DNA of 64,000 nucleotides, taken from contig NZ_VFAH01000001.1 of NCBI RefSeq assembly GCF_008929045.1, forward strand, positions 62,001-126,000, read 5' to 3'. Position numbers and translations under genes: made by a program. Below are positions 1 to 13,228 of this stretch, in pieces (the stretch's first letter is position 1; every line of letters starts with the position of its first letter). This DNA is from Noviherbaspirillum aerium (lineage in GTDB: Bacteria; Pseudomonadota; Gammaproteobacteria; Burkholderiales; Burkholderiaceae_D). The notes below the pieces were generated by a model, which saw only the letters and a program-made list of their open reading frames with translations, made no database searches and was not told the origin of the DNA.

Positions 1-233
1 TTGGTCTATTTCTTGGAATCGGAAAAAACGGCGGCGGATCCGGTCCATTGATGTATAGCCGCGAAACAGACGACAGCAATCATGGGAGGACGCATGGCAA
101 CCACATTTTCCTTAGCATGCGCTTCCTTCATGAAGTACAACTAAAGCGAGTCCCGTCTTTCATTTGCGCCTTGCGCAAAAAAACCTAATAATTTCCTTCT
201 ACTGTTTAATGATGAGAAATAATAGGAGCCGGG
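1..233. other. Gene-poor left edge, 5' region of the LysR gene
   Basis: No convincing gene is visible here. A 16-codon reading frame at 94-144 starts with ATG and has a good GGGAGG ribosome site 5-8 bases upstream, but it is too short to call. It could be a leader peptide or chance. The last 50 bases are AT-rich, as expected for a promoter and LysR self-binding site; I cannot place the boxes. Confidence 0.4.
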
Positions 234-1184
234 ATGGATCGCTTGCAGTCAATGCGCGTATTCGCAAAAGTCGTGGAACAAGGTGGCTTTGCGCGCGCCG
301 CGCAAGCACTGGATTTATCCAATGCGGTCGTGACGAGGCATGTGGCCGATCTTGAAGAGCATCTTGGCACAAGGCTGCTGAATCGCACGACACGCAAACT
401 TTCGCTAACGGAAACCGGGCATGCCTACCTCGAACGCGTGCTCCAGATCCTCCAGGAAATTGAAGATGCGGAAGCCATCGCATCCGCACAGTCTAAGAAG
501 CCGAGTGGCGTTTTGCGCATTTATTCCCATCTGGGATTCGGGCAACAACAACTTGCGCATCTGCTACCGGCGTTTGCTAGCCAGTTTCCCGACGTGACGC
601 TTGATGTAACACTTTCGGACAAGACGGTCGACTTGGTGGAAGACCGCTTCGATGTCGGCATCTTCATTGATTTCCAGAAATTCGACTCCAGCATGATCGC
701 GCGGCAATTGGCGGTGTCCGAAGCCTTGCTCTGTGCTTCACCCGATTACGTGAGACGCCATGGCGCGCCTGAGGAGCTCGACGACATCTCGCGTCATTCC
801 TGCCTGAATTTTTCCTATGAACAATTGCGCCACCATTGGCCGGTGAAGGGCGCGGACGGCAGCACCATCAATATTCCTGTCACCGGCAAGGTGGTATCCA
901 ACAACGGCGACCTGCTGCGGCAGTGCGCACTTGCAGGAATGGGCATTACGATCCGGCCCTCGTTCGCCCTCGGTGACGATCTTGCCGCAGGACGTCTGGT
1001 GAGATTGCTGCCCGATCATCACCTTGGCCAGTTGCCGGTCATGCTGGTCTATCCGAGCAGGCGGCTGCTGTCGGCAAAAGTGCGCAGCTTCGTCGATTTC
1101 ATGGCGCGCCAGTTTCCCCGTCCGGAGGACGATCCGTGGCAGTCGCGCGCGATGCAGGGGGACACGCGGACAGCGGCAGGTTGA
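234..1184 (+). CDS. LysR-family transcriptional regulator
   Basis: This is a 316-residue LysR-type DNA-binding regulator. The N-terminal winged helix-turn-helix (about residues 1-60) has the family pattern, with a hydrophobic core around MRVFAKVVEQGGFARAA and the wing segment LNRTTRKLSLTETG. The rest is the substrate-binding domain (about 90-300). The N-terminus is most like the CrgA/DmlR/AaeR subgroup, whose members usually sense aromatic or organic acids. The ATG follows an AGGAG site at good spacing. The usual divergent target gene would lie to the left, but only 233 bases are available there. The effector and targets cannot be deduced. Confidence 0.93.
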   Translation: MDRLQSMRVFAKVVEQGGFARAAQALDLSNAVVTRHVADLEEHLGTRLLNRTTRKLSLTETGHAYLERVLQILQEIEDAEAIASAQSKKPSGVLRIYSHLGFGQQQLAHLLPAFASQFPDVTLDVTLSDKTVDLVEDRFDVGIFIDFQKFDSSMIARQLAVSEALLCASPDYVRRHGAPEELDDISRHSCLNFSYEQLRHHWPVKGADGSTINIPVTGKVVSNNGDLLRQCALAGMGITIRPSFALGDDLAAGRLVRLLPDHHLGQLPVMLVYPSRRLLSAKVRSFVDFMARQFPRPEDDPWQSRAMQGDTRTAAG

Positions 1185-1288
1185 CATCCGCTTTCCGGAA
1201 TCTCCACCCGCCTGCCGTTGTCATGAACATGGTATGTTGTTACGACCCTGATTGACCGATCAACCATTCCATTCATCTCGTTTATTTC

Positions 1289-2059
1289 ATGTGCCAGCTT
1301 CTTGGAATGAACTGCAATGTGCCGACCGACATTGTGTTCAGCTTTACCGGTTTTGCAACGCGGGGCGGCCGCACCGATGTCCATCACGACGGTTGGGGTA
1401 TTGCTTTCTTTGAAGGCGCCGGGGTCCGCCATTTCGTTGACCATGAGGCGGCAATCGCTTCCCCGGTCGCAGACCTGATCAAGCGCTGGCCGATCAAGTC
1501 TAAGAACGTGATCGCGCACATACGCAAGGCAACACAAGGCAGGATCGCCCTGGAAAATTGCCATCCTTTCGTGCGGGAATTATGGGGACGCTATTGGGTT
1601 TTTGCCCATAACGGTGATCTCAAAAACTTTGCGCCGGAGCTCAACGGCGCCTTCCGGCCGGTGGGTAATACCGATAGCGAGATGGCGTTTTGCTATCTGC
1701 TGCAGGAAATGCGGCGGCGTTTCGGCGGGACACCTCCTGCGCTTCCCGAACTGGCTGCCGCCCTGCGCGAACTGACCGGCGAAATCGCTTCGCATGGCGC
1801 TTTCAACATGATGCTGTCCGACGGTTCGGCCCTGTTCGCGCATTGCTCGACCAATCTGCATTACATCGTACGCAAGTATCCGTTCGCCACCGCCAAGCTG
1901 TCCGACGAGGACATGAGCGTCGATTTTTCGCAAGTCACCACACCCAGCGACCGTGTCGCCGTCATCGTGACGGCGCCCCTCACCGACAATGAGACGTGGA
2001 CGCAATTCCAGCAAGGGGAGATGATCGTCTTTATCGAGGGTGAACCTGTTGCACTGTAA
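1289..2059 (+). CDS. yafJ: Class II glutamine amidotransferase, YafJ type
   Basis: This 256-residue protein is a stand-alone Ntn-type glutamine amidotransferase domain. The start MCQLLGMN places the catalytic Cys at position 2, exposed after removal of Met, as in the GATase type 2 family. Supporting motifs are DGWGIAFF, HIRKATQG, FAHNGDL and GNTDSE, which form the glutamine site. There is no fused synthase domain, so the ammonia acceptor is unknown, as for E. coli YafJ. The start is fixed by the need for Cys2. No strong ribosome site is visible, and the gap of about 100 bases after the LysR gene suggests an independent or weakly coupled unit. Confidence 0.9.
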   Translation: MCQLLGMNCNVPTDIVFSFTGFATRGGRTDVHHDGWGIAFFEGAGVRHFVDHEAAIASPVADLIKRWPIKSKNVIAHIRKATQGRIALENCHPFVRELWGRYWVFAHNGDLKNFAPELNGAFRPVGNTDSEMAFCYLLQEMRRRFGGTPPALPELAAALRELTGEIASHGAFNMMLSDGSALFAHCSTNLHYIVRKYPFATAKLSDEDMSVDFSQVTTPSDRVAVIVTAPLTDNETWTQFQQGEMIVFIEGEPVAL

Positions 2060-2341
2060 GTAGTCCTGATTCGCCAGTGCTGACATGAAACGTGCGGTGC
2101 ACAATCGAAAGTTGCACCTTGGCAATTAAAAATAGGCTAAAGTGTCAACAAAGAATCGAAGGCTACCCAGCGACGGCTTTCCCAAGCGAAGTGCGAAGAG
2201 GCCGTATGCGTTGGCGCTTGACGTCCGTGACTGAAGTTCGTATCCGGATCACGGCGCTGACCCATACGACCTGTGCGCACTTCCCCGGCAGCAGGCTGGC
2301 CCAAAGCGCAATACGACTCCAGGAAGGCGAGACAACACGCG
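2060..2341. other. Intergenic region before the EAL-HDOD gene
   Basis: No gene or RNA is recognised in these 282 bases. I looked for a c-di-GMP (GEMM) riboswitch because the next gene has an EAL domain, but saw none of its conserved segments. The segment around 2120-2150 is AT-richer and may hold the promoter. Confidence 0.4.
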
Positions 2342-3625
2342 ATGATTGCCACCCTCATGCCGAATGAAAATCCAGCGATTCCCTTGCGCGTCCGTGAATT
2401 TTTCCTCGCCCGCCAACCGATCCTCGACCGCAACCAATCCCTGGTAGCGTATGAACTCCTGTTCCGGAACGCCGCCAGCGGCCCGGCACGGGTAACCAGC
2501 GACCTTTCCGCGACCGCGTCGGTCATTGCCCACACGTCCCAGCTGGGAATGGAAAAAGTCGTCGGCGAGTCGCTCGGCTATATCAATGTCGATGCCGCAG
2601 TGCTGATGAGCGATATCTTCCAGTTCCTGCCGCGCGAAAAGGTGGTGCTGGAAATCGTGGAGACCCTGAAGGTCACGCCGGAAATCCTCGACCGCGTCGG
2701 ACAGCTGGTCAAGGCCGGCTTCCGGTTTGCGCTGGACGATGTCATCACCGACGGCGACGATGTGCGCCAGCTGCTGCCGCTGGTCGAGATCGTCAAGTTC
2801 GATCTGCGCGACATGCCCTTGTCCGCCCTGCTCAAGCTGACTGCGCAATTCAAGGCCGCCGGCAAGAAGCTGCTTGCCGAGAAAGTCGAAACGCCCGAAC
2901 AGTTCAAGACCTGCCTCGATCTCGGCTTTGATTATTTCCAGGGCTACTATTTCGCCAAGCCGGTGATCCTGAGCGGCAAGAAACTGTCGCCGTCGCAGCT
3001 TGCGATCATGCACCTGATGAACCAGATCCGTTCAGACGCCGACACTGCCGACATCGAAAGCAGCGTCAAGAAGGATGTCACCCTCTGCTTCAACCTGCTG
3101 AGGCTGGTGAATTCGCCAGCGATCGGGGCGGGGCGCCGCATCGACTCCGTCAGCCAGGCGCTCATGCTGCTGGGCCGCAATCAGCTGCAGCGGTGGCTGC
3201 AAATCATGCTGTATGCCGAACCATGCAAGAAGGGCCACAACATGACGCCCCTGCTGACGCTGGCGGCCACCCGCGGCAAGCTGCTCGAGCTGATTGCCCA
3301 GCAGGTCGATCCGCGCAACCGCGCGCTGGCGGATACGGCCTTCACCGTCGGCATCATGTCGCTGATGGATAGCCTGTTCAGCATACCGATGGCCCAGATC
3401 CTGGAACAGATATCTGTCGTCGACGAAGTCAGCAATGCCCTGCTGTACCGCACCGGCCCTTACGGGGAAATGCTGCGCCTGGCCGAACACATGGAGCGCG
3501 TGGAAGAAGCAGGTTCCATGCTGGATGACCTGATCCTTCGCTTCCAGCTGTCGGACCACGACCTCTACCATCTGCAGCTGTCCGCCTTCGAATGGGGCGA
3601 CAACGTGGCCCGCAGCACCTGCTGA
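2342..3625 (+). CDS. EAL-HDOD (YuxH-type) signalling protein
   Basis: The protein joins an N-terminal EAL-like domain (about residues 10-215) to a C-terminal HDOD domain (about 220-400), the YuxH arrangement. The EAL half keeps the fold (QPILDRNQ, YELLFR, VKFDLRD, EKVET, QGYYFAKP). The signature is YELL rather than EAL, and the metal-binding DDFGTG loop reads DDVITD. It is therefore probably a c-di-GMP binder or protein-interaction module and not an active phosphodiesterase. I start at MIATLMP, preceded by AGGAAGG at 2321-2327; this spacing is long, and the upstream ATG at 2273 is possible. A strong terminator follows at 3644-3685. Confidence 0.88.
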   Translation: MIATLMPNENPAIPLRVREFFLARQPILDRNQSLVAYELLFRNAASGPARVTSDLSATASVIAHTSQLGMEKVVGESLGYINVDAAVLMSDIFQFLPREKVVLEIVETLKVTPEILDRVGQLVKAGFRFALDDVITDGDDVRQLLPLVEIVKFDLRDMPLSALLKLTAQFKAAGKKLLAEKVETPEQFKTCLDLGFDYFQGYYFAKPVILSGKKLSPSQLAIMHLMNQIRSDADTADIESSVKKDVTLCFNLLRLVNSPAIGAGRRIDSVSQALMLLGRNQLQRWLQIMLYAEPCKKGHNMTPLLTLAATRGKLLELIAQQVDPRNRALADTAFTVGIMSLMDSLFSIPMAQILEQISVVDEVSNALLYRTGPYGEMLRLAEHMERVEEAGSMLDDLILRFQLSDHDLYHLQLSAFEWGDNVARSTC

Positions 3626-3643
3626 ACCGATAGCTTGCTTTTG

Positions 3644-3685
3644 CGGAACCCGGGCATCCTGTTACGGACGCCCGGGTCTTTTCCG
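3644..3685 (+). terminator. Intrinsic terminator after the EAL-HDOD gene
   Basis: Perfect arms ACCCGGGC (3648-3655) and GCCCGGGT (3670-3677) are followed by CTTTT. It lies between two convergent genes, 20 bases after the EAL-HDOD stop and just beyond the metH stop, so it may serve both. Confidence 0.85.
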
Positions 3686-3691
3686 CCGACC

Positions 3692-7438
<3,747 letters not shown>

Positions 7439-7584
7439 GGTTTCCCTTCAAAGCAAAAAACCCGGCCTGCAAAGCGGGACCGGGTTTGAAGTCCGCTTTA
7501 GCTGCATTTGTAACGGGACTGGACCCTGGCGCCCGCAAGCTGGGTTTTGACTTTTTCCAATCAAATCGGCGCCAAAAAATTATA
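7439..7584 (-). promoter_or_regulatory. metH leader: -10 box, antiterminator-like hairpin and terminator
   Basis: Read on the minus strand, a perfect TATAAT lies at 7584-7579 and would start a leader of about 130 nt. Just before the metH ATG there is an intrinsic terminator: AAACCCGG (7487-7480) pairs with CCGGGTTT (7465-7458), followed by further U residues. An alternative stem, AAAGCGGAC (7499-7491) with GTCCCGCTTT (7480-7471), encloses the 5' arm of the terminator and excludes it. GGCGCC occurs twice further upstream and could close an aptamer-like helix. I do not recognise a known riboswitch class. This is inference from base pairing only. Confidence 0.6.
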
Positions 7585-7751
7585 CGTGAAATCAATATCT
7601 TGAGTAAGCTGGAATCGCCGCCCGCCGGTCTGGCCGCGATGCGTTTCCCCGCAATTGTGCACGGATGGAACAAATCCTGTGCTTCGCCGCGGATATTTCC
7701 CGGCTTGGATATGGCATACGATGAGCTTCTGTTCAACCAGGAAAGCGTGCA

Positions 7752-8390
7752 ATGTCCCATCCCACCATGCGCAGTATCGTTGGCGCACCCGCTGCCGGCC
7801 GGCTCGATGCCGCATCGACTGCGCTGCTCGTCATCGACTTCCAGCAGGAATACTTTGAAGGCGGCCGATTGCCGATCCCGCAGGGCCGCGCTGCGCTCGA
7901 TCAGGCGAAGCAGCTGGTTTCCTTTGCCGACCGGCATGGAATCCGGGTGTTCCACATTCAGCATGCCGGCGCCAATGGCGGGGCGCTGTTCGCCGCCGAT
8001 GGCGCGACGGTTGCCTTTCATCCGGATATCCTGCCGCAAGCGCGGCATGAACAGGTGCGAAAGACCACCGCGAGCAGCTTTGCCAGCACCGATCTGCATG
8101 CCCGGCTCCAGGCCGGCGGCATCAAGACGCTCATCCTGTGCGGGCTGATGACCCACATGTGCGTTTCCACGACGGCGCGCGACGCCAGGCCGCTCGGATA
8201 TCAGGTCATCGTCGCTGGCGATGCCTGCGCCACGCGCGACATCGAAGCCTGGGACGGCGGCATCATCACCCACGCGGAACTGCACCGCGCGGCGTTGACG
8301 GAAATCAGTGACAGTTTTGGCGAGATCCTGCGCACCGCGGATATCCTTGCGCTACCCGTTGCTCCGGCGCAAGGTTCCAGGGCAGCCTGA
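7752..8390 (+). CDS. Isochorismatase-family cysteine hydrolase
   Basis: This 212-residue cytoplasmic hydrolase belongs to the isochorismatase/nicotinamidase superfamily. The catalytic triad is visible: Asp in LLVIDFQQEYF, Lys in VRKTTASSF and the nucleophilic Cys in LMTHMCVSTTARDA. These enzymes hydrolyse small amides or vinyl ethers such as nicotinamide, ureido compounds or isochorismate, and the exact substrate cannot be read from sequence. Nothing nearby suggests siderophore or pyrimidine catabolism. The ATG has AGGAAAG six bases upstream. The gene is divergent from metH and convergent with fmt. Confidence 0.9.
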   Translation: MSHPTMRSIVGAPAAGRLDAASTALLVIDFQQEYFEGGRLPIPQGRAALDQAKQLVSFADRHGIRVFHIQHAGANGGALFAADGATVAFHPDILPQARHEQVRKTTASSFASTDLHARLQAGGIKTLILCGLMTHMCVSTTARDARPLGYQVIVAGDACATRDIEAWDGGIITHAELHRAALTEISDSFGEILRTADILALPVAPAQGSRAA

Positions 8391-8433
8391 TTCTGGCTGA
8401 ATCCGGCTGATCGGCCCGGCGGGTTCACCAGGC

Positions 8434-9393
8434 TCAGCGGAAGCGCCCTCCCTCCAGCGGAAAGCCTTTCAGGAATTCGGCGGCGGGCAGGCGCTTGCTG
8501 CCCGGCTTCTGAAGCTCCCGGATACGCAATGCTCCGCTGCCGCAGGCAACGATCACGCCATCCTGCGGGCTTGCCGCGAGCACCTTGCCGGGCTCTGCAT
8601 CGGGAGCGGATTCCAGCAGATCGGCGCGCCAGAACTTGACCGGGATGTCATTGAAATGCGCGACAGCGCCGGGAAAGGGATTGAAGGCGCGTATTTTCCG
8701 ATGCAGCACCGCGGCCGCCTGGCTCAGATCCAGCGCTCCTTCTTCCTTCGCGATCTTGGCGGCATAAGTCACGCCGGCATCCGGCTGCGGCGTTGCCGGC
8801 GGCAGACTGCCCTGCTGCTTCAGCCGAGTCATGATGTCGACGATCATCCTGCCTCCCATCTCGGCCAGCCGGTCATGCAAGTCGCCGGTGGTCATGTCGC
8901 CATCGATCGGCATGCGCTCCATGGCCAGCATCGGCCCGGTATCGAGCCCCTCTTCCATCTGCATGATGGTGATGCCCGTCTCCGCATCACCGGATTCGAC
9001 AGCCCGGTGGATCGGCGCCGCGCCGCGCCAGCGCGGCAGCAGCGACGCATGGATGTTGATGCAGCCATGGCGGGGAATATCCAGCACGCTGCGCGGCAGG
9101 ATCAGGCCATAGGCCGCGACCACCATCACGTCGTGCGGCGTGGAATGCAGCAGGGAATGCGCGTCTTTGGCAACATCGGGATACTTGCCATCCAGACGCA
9201 GGGAGACAGGCTGCGCCACCGGAATGCCGTGCGCCGCTGCGAACTGCTTGACGGGCGACGCCTGCATCTGCATGCCACGTCCGGCCGGCCGGTCGGGCTG
9301 GGTCAGGACGAGCGGAATGTCGAAGCCTGCGGCATGCAGGGTCTGCAGCGCGGTGGCTGCGAATTCGGGCGTGCCGGCGTATATGATTTTCAT
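8434..9393 (-). CDS. fmt: Methionyl-tRNA formyltransferase
   Basis: Fmt formylates initiator Met-tRNA using 10-formyltetrahydrofolate, preparing it for translation initiation. The protein (319 residues) begins [12 protein letters not shown], the standard N-terminus, so I prefer this start to the in-frame ATG six codons upstream. The catalytic segment [19 protein letters not shown], with the Asn-His-SLLP-RG pattern, is intact, and the C-terminal anticodon-arm domain is present. It follows def on the same strand after about 170 bases, the usual def-fmt pairing. The enzyme and the deformylase thus add and later remove the same formyl group. Confidence 0.97.
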   Translation of the reverse strand: MKIIYAGTPEFAATALQTLHAAGFDIPLVLTQPDRPAGRGMQMQASPVKQFAAAHGIPVAQPVSLRLDGKYPDVAKDAHSLLHSTPHDVMVVAAYGLILPRSVLDIPRHGCINIHASLLPRWRGAAPIHRAVESGDAETGITIMQMEEGLDTGPMLAMERMPIDGDMTTGDLHDRLAEMGGRMIVDIMTRLKQQGSLPPATPQPDAGVTYAAKIAKEEGALDLSQAAAVLHRKIRAFNPFPGAVAHFNDIPVKFWRADLLESAPDAEPGKVLAASPQDGVIVACGSGALRIRELQKPGSKRLPAAEFLKGFPLEGGRFR

Positions 9394-9567
9394 GGGCGGA
9401 AGGAAGGACAATTACGGGGCCGTCACTGCCGCAGCCGGTCCGGCGGCGACAGGCGTCGAATTCCATCGAGGAAGACCGGCAGGCTGAACATCAGAGCATG
9501 CCTCCACTCCTGCGGTCATGAGACAGCAAGGTGCCGCTCTACGCGGCGCCGATTGGCACCGGGAGAA

Positions 9568-10101
9568 TCAGCGCGCGGCGACTTTTTTCTTGTCGCGACT
9601 GAGCTCTCGCTCTTCTTTCAGAAGCTTGGTCTTGATGCGGTTGCGCTTGAGCGGAGACAGGTACTCGACGAATACCTTTCCCTTGAGATGATCCATCTCA
9701 TGCTGGATGCAAACCGCAAGCAGGCCGTCCGCCTCGACTTCAAAGGACTTGCCTTCCAGATCGAGGGCGCGCACCTTCACGCGCGAAGGCCGTTCCACGC
9801 CGTCGTAGATGCCAGGCACCGACAGGCAGCCCTCGTCATAGACCTGCCGGTCTTCGCTCGCCCAGACGATCTCGGGGTTGATGAACACCCGCAGTTCATT
9901 ATGGGTGTCGGAAGTATCGATGACGATCACCTGCTCATGGACGTCGACCTGCGTCGCCGCCAGACCGACGCCCGGCGCGTCGTACATCGTCTCGGCCATG
10001 TCGGCCGCAAGCTTTTTCAGGCGTTCGTCGAATACCGTCACGGGCTTGGCGACCTTGTGAAGGCGTGGATCGGGGTAACGCAAAATATTCAGTAGGGACA
10101 T
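9568..10101 (-). CDS. def: Peptide deformylase
   Basis: This metalloenzyme removes the N-formyl group from nascent proteins. All three motifs are intact: GVGLAATQ (motif 1), EGCLSVPG with the metal-binding Cys (motif 2) and QHEMDH with the two metal-binding His and catalytic Glu (motif 3). The 177-residue length from [15 protein letters not shown] is typical, and I prefer this to the ATG five codons upstream. It is upstream of fmt and divergent from the LysM gene, sharing a 182-base promoter region with it. The C-terminus ends in a lysine-rich tail, common in betaproteobacterial type I deformylases. Confidence 0.97.
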   Translation of the reverse strand: MSLLNILRYPDPRLHKVAKPVTVFDERLKKLAADMAETMYDAPGVGLAATQVDVHEQVIVIDTSDTHNELRVFINPEIVWASEDRQVYDEGCLSVPGIYDGVERPSRVKVRALDLEGKSFEVEADGLLAVCIQHEMDHLKGKVFVEYLSPLKRNRIKTKLLKEERELSRDKKKVAAR

Positions 10102-10283
10102 ACGGCTTTTGTGCAACAGCTCCCGTTGCCGGAAGTGTCGATTCTCTTGCTAGTTCAAGGATTTATGTGCAGAATTTGATTCAATTTGGCAAGTTATGGC
10201 CAAGAAACCGTTTCCAGCTTGGCAACATGCCGTGGCAAATACAGAACAAGAAGAAACCACGCCACATTTCATTGGATCGATCT

Positions 10284-11393
10284 ATGAAAAAGTTTAGCAC
10301 AGCAGCTCTTCTCCTAGCGTTCGCATCGGCCTCGGCCGCGAACGCGGCCGAGGAAACAACGACTTCCCCGCGCTGTGCTTTCCTGCAGAATGCGCCGGAC
10401 CAGCACACCGTCGTGCGCGGCGATACCCTCTGGGACATTTCCGGCAAGTTCCTTCAGCATCCCTGGTGCTGGCCGCAGGTCTGGGGCATGAATCGTGACC
10501 AGATCCGCAATCCCCACTGGATTTACCCCGGCCAGATCGTCTATTTCGATCGTGCCTCGGGCAAGCTGCGCCTCGGCAGCCCGGTCGGCCAGGACAATGC
10601 CGGCGGCGTACCGACGGTGCGCCTGTCGCCGCAGCTTCGCACCGAAGGTATTGGCCAGGATGCCGTTCCCGCCATCCCCTCCGGCGTCATCGAACCCTTC
10701 CTTTCGCAGCCGCTGGTGGTGGCGGAGGATGAACTGAAAGATGCGCCGCGCATCATGGCAACCGAAGAGAGCCGCGTGATCCTTGGCAAAAATGACAAGG
10801 CCTTCGTTCGCGGCGACCTCAAATCCGGCACGTCCTTCCAGGTATTCCGCCCCGGCACGCCTCTCAGGGATCCGGTCAGCCGCCAGGTCATCGGCTACGA
10901 AGCAGCCTATCTCGGTACCGTCAAGCTGGAACGACCGGCACAGGCGCCCAATGAAGCGCATGTCTTCCGCGTCGTCACCGTGAAGGAAGAAATGGGCGTC
11001 GGCGACCGGCTGATGCCGATGCCTCCCGTCCCTATCCTGAACTACGTACCGCATCCGCCGGAAAAGACTGTCGATGCCCGCATCGTTTCCGTATATGGGG
11101 GCGTTTCGCAGGCTGGCCAGAACCAGATCGTGACGGTCAACCGCGGCAGCAAGGACGGCATTGACCTCGGCACGGTGCTTGAGCTTTACCGCTTTGGCCA
11201 GATCGTGCCGGACCGCACCGAGAAGGGCTCCTTCTTCTCGGTCGGTTCATGGGGAAAACCCAAGGTGAAACTGCCGGACAACCAGTACGGCAACCTGTTC
11301 ATCTTCAGAGTATTCGACAACATTTCCTATGGCCTGGTCATGCAGGTGACCGATACGGTCCAGATCGGCGATGTGGCCAAGTCGCCGGAATGA
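10284..11393 (+). CDS. Secreted LysM-domain peptidoglycan-binding protein
   Basis: The 369-residue product starts with a Sec signal peptide: MKKF, a hydrophobic alanine-rich core, and a probable AxA-type cleavage after ANAA near residue 20. A LysM domain follows at about 37-90 (HTVVRGDTLWDISGKF ... IYPGQIVYF), which binds N-acetylglucosamine-containing glycans. The remaining 270 residues have no motif I can name. The same gene order, opposite def and upstream of dprA, is common in Burkholderiales, and the stop lies only 13 bases before the dprA start, so the two are probably cotranscribed. The role is likely in the cell envelope. An in-frame upstream extension (from 10065) lacks a signal peptide at its start and is rejected. 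Confidence 0.9.
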   Translation: MKKFSTAALLLAFASASAANAAEETTTSPRCAFLQNAPDQHTVVRGDTLWDISGKFLQHPWCWPQVWGMNRDQIRNPHWIYPGQIVYFDRASGKLRLGSPVGQDNAGGVPTVRLSPQLRTEGIGQDAVPAIPSGVIEPFLSQPLVVAEDELKDAPRIMATEESRVILGKNDKAFVRGDLKSGTSFQVFRPGTPLRDPVSRQVIGYEAAYLGTVKLERPAQAPNEAHVFRVVTVKEEMGVGDRLMPMPPVPILNYVPHPPEKTVDARIVSVYGGVSQAGQNQIVTVNRGSKDGIDLGTVLELYRFGQIVPDRTEKGSFFSVGSWGKPKVKLPDNQYGNLFIFRVFDNISYGLVMQVTDTVQIGDVAKSPE

Positions 11394-11406
11394 TTCCCTG
11401 CCCGCC

Positions 11407-12540
11407 ATGCTGTCATCTTTACAGGCACAGGAACTGGCGCACTGGATCAGGCTGGTAGAGACGCCTGGCGTCGGCAATCAGACCGGCCGCAAGCTGCTCG
11501 CGGCATTCGGCTTGCCGCAACATGTCTTCGAAGCGGATTTCGATGCGTTGGCGCAATGTGCGACGCCCCGTGTCGCCGATGCGCTGCTGACTCCGGTGAC
11601 GGTCAGCCTGCAAACGCAGATCGACAAGACACTGGACTGGGCAGGCAAGCCGGACAATCATGTCCTGACCCTGGCGGATCCCTGCTATCCCCAGGCGCTC
11701 CTGGACATTACGGATCCTCCGCTGCTGCTGTACGCAAAAGGCCGTACCGCACTGTTGAATGCGCCGTCCATTGCGGTTGTCGGCAGCAGGAATGCCACGA
11801 CTCAAGGCATTATCAATGCCGAAAAATTTTCCGAAACACTCAGCCAGTCCGGACTGACCATCATTTCGGGGCTGGCGTTGGGCATCGATACGGCGGCCCA
11901 TCAAGGCGGTTTGCGCGGCAAGGGATCGACCGTGGCCGTCATTGGAACGGGTGCCGACATCGTGTATCCGGCACGCAATCGCGAACTCGCCCATCGCATT
12001 GCCGACACGGGCTGCATCCTTAGCGAGTACATGCTGGGCACTGCGGCGGTCGCGGCCAATTTTCCGCGCCGCAATAGAATTATTTCGGGGCTTGCGCAAG
12101 GCGTGCTTGTGGTCGAAGCCGCCGCACGATCAGGCTCATTGATTACCGCGCGCATGGCAGGCGACCAGGGCCGGGAAGTTTTCGCGATTCCGGGATCAAT
12201 CCACTCGCCCCTGTCCAAGGGATGCCATCTTCTGATCCGGCAAGGTGCAAAGCTGGTCGAATCCGCGCAGGACATTGTCGAGGAACTGGCGCATTTCCAG
12301 TCGCCCGCCCCGCAGGCAAGCAGGCCCATGGCCGCGGTCCCGGCACATTCCGAGCCTGTCGTGGCGGAGACATGCTCGGTGCTTACGGCTCTGGGCTTTG
12401 ATCCTGTGCATATAGACATGCTCGCGGAACGTTGCTCCCTGGACATTGCAGAGCTGCAATCAATCTTGTTGAAACATGAATTGGATGGCATGATCGAGAT
12501 GCTTCCTGGAAGCATCGTCCGGCGGGTCGCAACATCCTGA
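11407..12540 (+). CDS. dprA: DNA-processing protein DprA (Smf)
   Basis: DprA protects incoming single-stranded DNA during natural transformation and loads RecA on it. The 377-residue protein has an N-terminal SAM-like helical part (1-80), the Rossmann-fold core with VVGSRNAT, ISGLALGIDTAAHQGGL, GADIVYPARN and FPRRNRIISGL, and a C-terminal winged-helix domain (about 315-377). The start MLSSLQAQELAHWIRL fits the family. It is followed by smg, the classical smf-smg order. Its presence does not prove competence, because dprA is nearly universal. Confidence 0.96.
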   Translation: MLSSLQAQELAHWIRLVETPGVGNQTGRKLLAAFGLPQHVFEADFDALAQCATPRVADALLTPVTVSLQTQIDKTLDWAGKPDNHVLTLADPCYPQALLDITDPPLLLYAKGRTALLNAPSIAVVGSRNATTQGIINAEKFSETLSQSGLTIISGLALGIDTAAHQGGLRGKGSTVAVIGTGADIVYPARNRELAHRIADTGCILSEYMLGTAAVAANFPRRNRIISGLAQGVLVVEAAARSGSLITARMAGDQGREVFAIPGSIHSPLSKGCHLLIRQGAKLVESAQDIVEELAHFQSPAPQASRPMAAVPAHSEPVVAETCSVLTALGFDPVHIDMLAERCSLDIAELQSILLKHELDGMIEMLPGSIVRRVATS

Positions 12541-12751
12541 AACCAAAAACCCGCTGTCGGCATTTCCGGATTTCGGATATGCTTGGAACGCAAGACTGCA
12601 ATATTTATTTGTACTGTCACTGGCATGGCACCTCTTTTCCTTGCTTTTTCGGTGTCGATTTGCAAGAAAAGATGATCACGAGAGTGTCATTTATTCGCAA
12701 CCAGGTCCTGGCGCGCAGCAGGCGCCGCGGCCTTAACGGTACAGTGAAATC

Positions 12752-13228
12752 ATGTTCGACGTTCTCGTTTATCTCTACGAAACCTATTACCGTCCGGAGG
12801 CGTGCCCCGACTCGGAGGCACTCGTCAAGAAACTCTCGGCTGTCGGTTTCGACGAAGAAGAAATTTCCAAGGCACTGGGCTGGCTGACAGACCTTGCCGA
12901 AACCACCCACGACTTTTCCGACCGCTATCCGCAGCAGACCGCCTTTTCCTTCGGCATGCGCATCTATGCCCCCCAGGAACTGGATATTCTGGGAACGGAA
13001 ACGGTGGGCTTCCTGCAATTTCTCGAATCGGCCAAGGTGATCGATTCCATCCAGCGCGAAATCATTATCGAGCGCGCGCTTGCGGCAAGCGATTCTCAGG
13101 TGTCGCTCGACAAGATCAAGGTGATCGTCCTGATGGTGTTGTGGAGCCAGGGCAAGGAGCCGGACGGCCTGATCTTCGACGAACTGTTTTCCGACGACGA
13201 AGACTCCGAACCGCGCCTGTTGCACTAA
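12752..13228 (+). CDS. smg: Smg protein (DUF494)
   Basis: The 158-residue acidic cytoplasmic protein belongs to the Smg/DUF494 family, recognisable from [13 protein letters not shown] and the acidic Asp/Glu-rich C-terminus. Its biochemical role is not established. The family is almost always found beside dprA and a type IA topoisomerase, as here. About 210 bases separate it from dprA and 230 from the topoisomerase gene, so each may have its own promoter. No strong ribosome site precedes the ATG. Confidence 0.93.
   Translation: MFDVLVYLYETYYRPEACPDSEALVKKLSAVGFDEEEISKALGWLTDLAETTHDFSDRYPQQTAFSFGMRIYAPQELDILGTETVGFLQFLESAKVIDSIQREIIIERALAASDSQVSLDKIKVIVLMVLWSQGKEPDGLIFDELFSDDEDSEPRLLH

Noticed and set aside
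94-144. 16-codon frame with a strong ribosome site
   Set aside because: Too short to support as a gene without conservation; mentioned only in the region entry.
2060-2341. c-di-GMP riboswitch before the EAL-HDOD gene
   Set aside because: Expected from context but none of the conserved GEMM segments is visible.
8656-10095. 479-codon frame opposite fmt and def
   Set aside because: Antisense to two well-identified genes, with no motif of its own.
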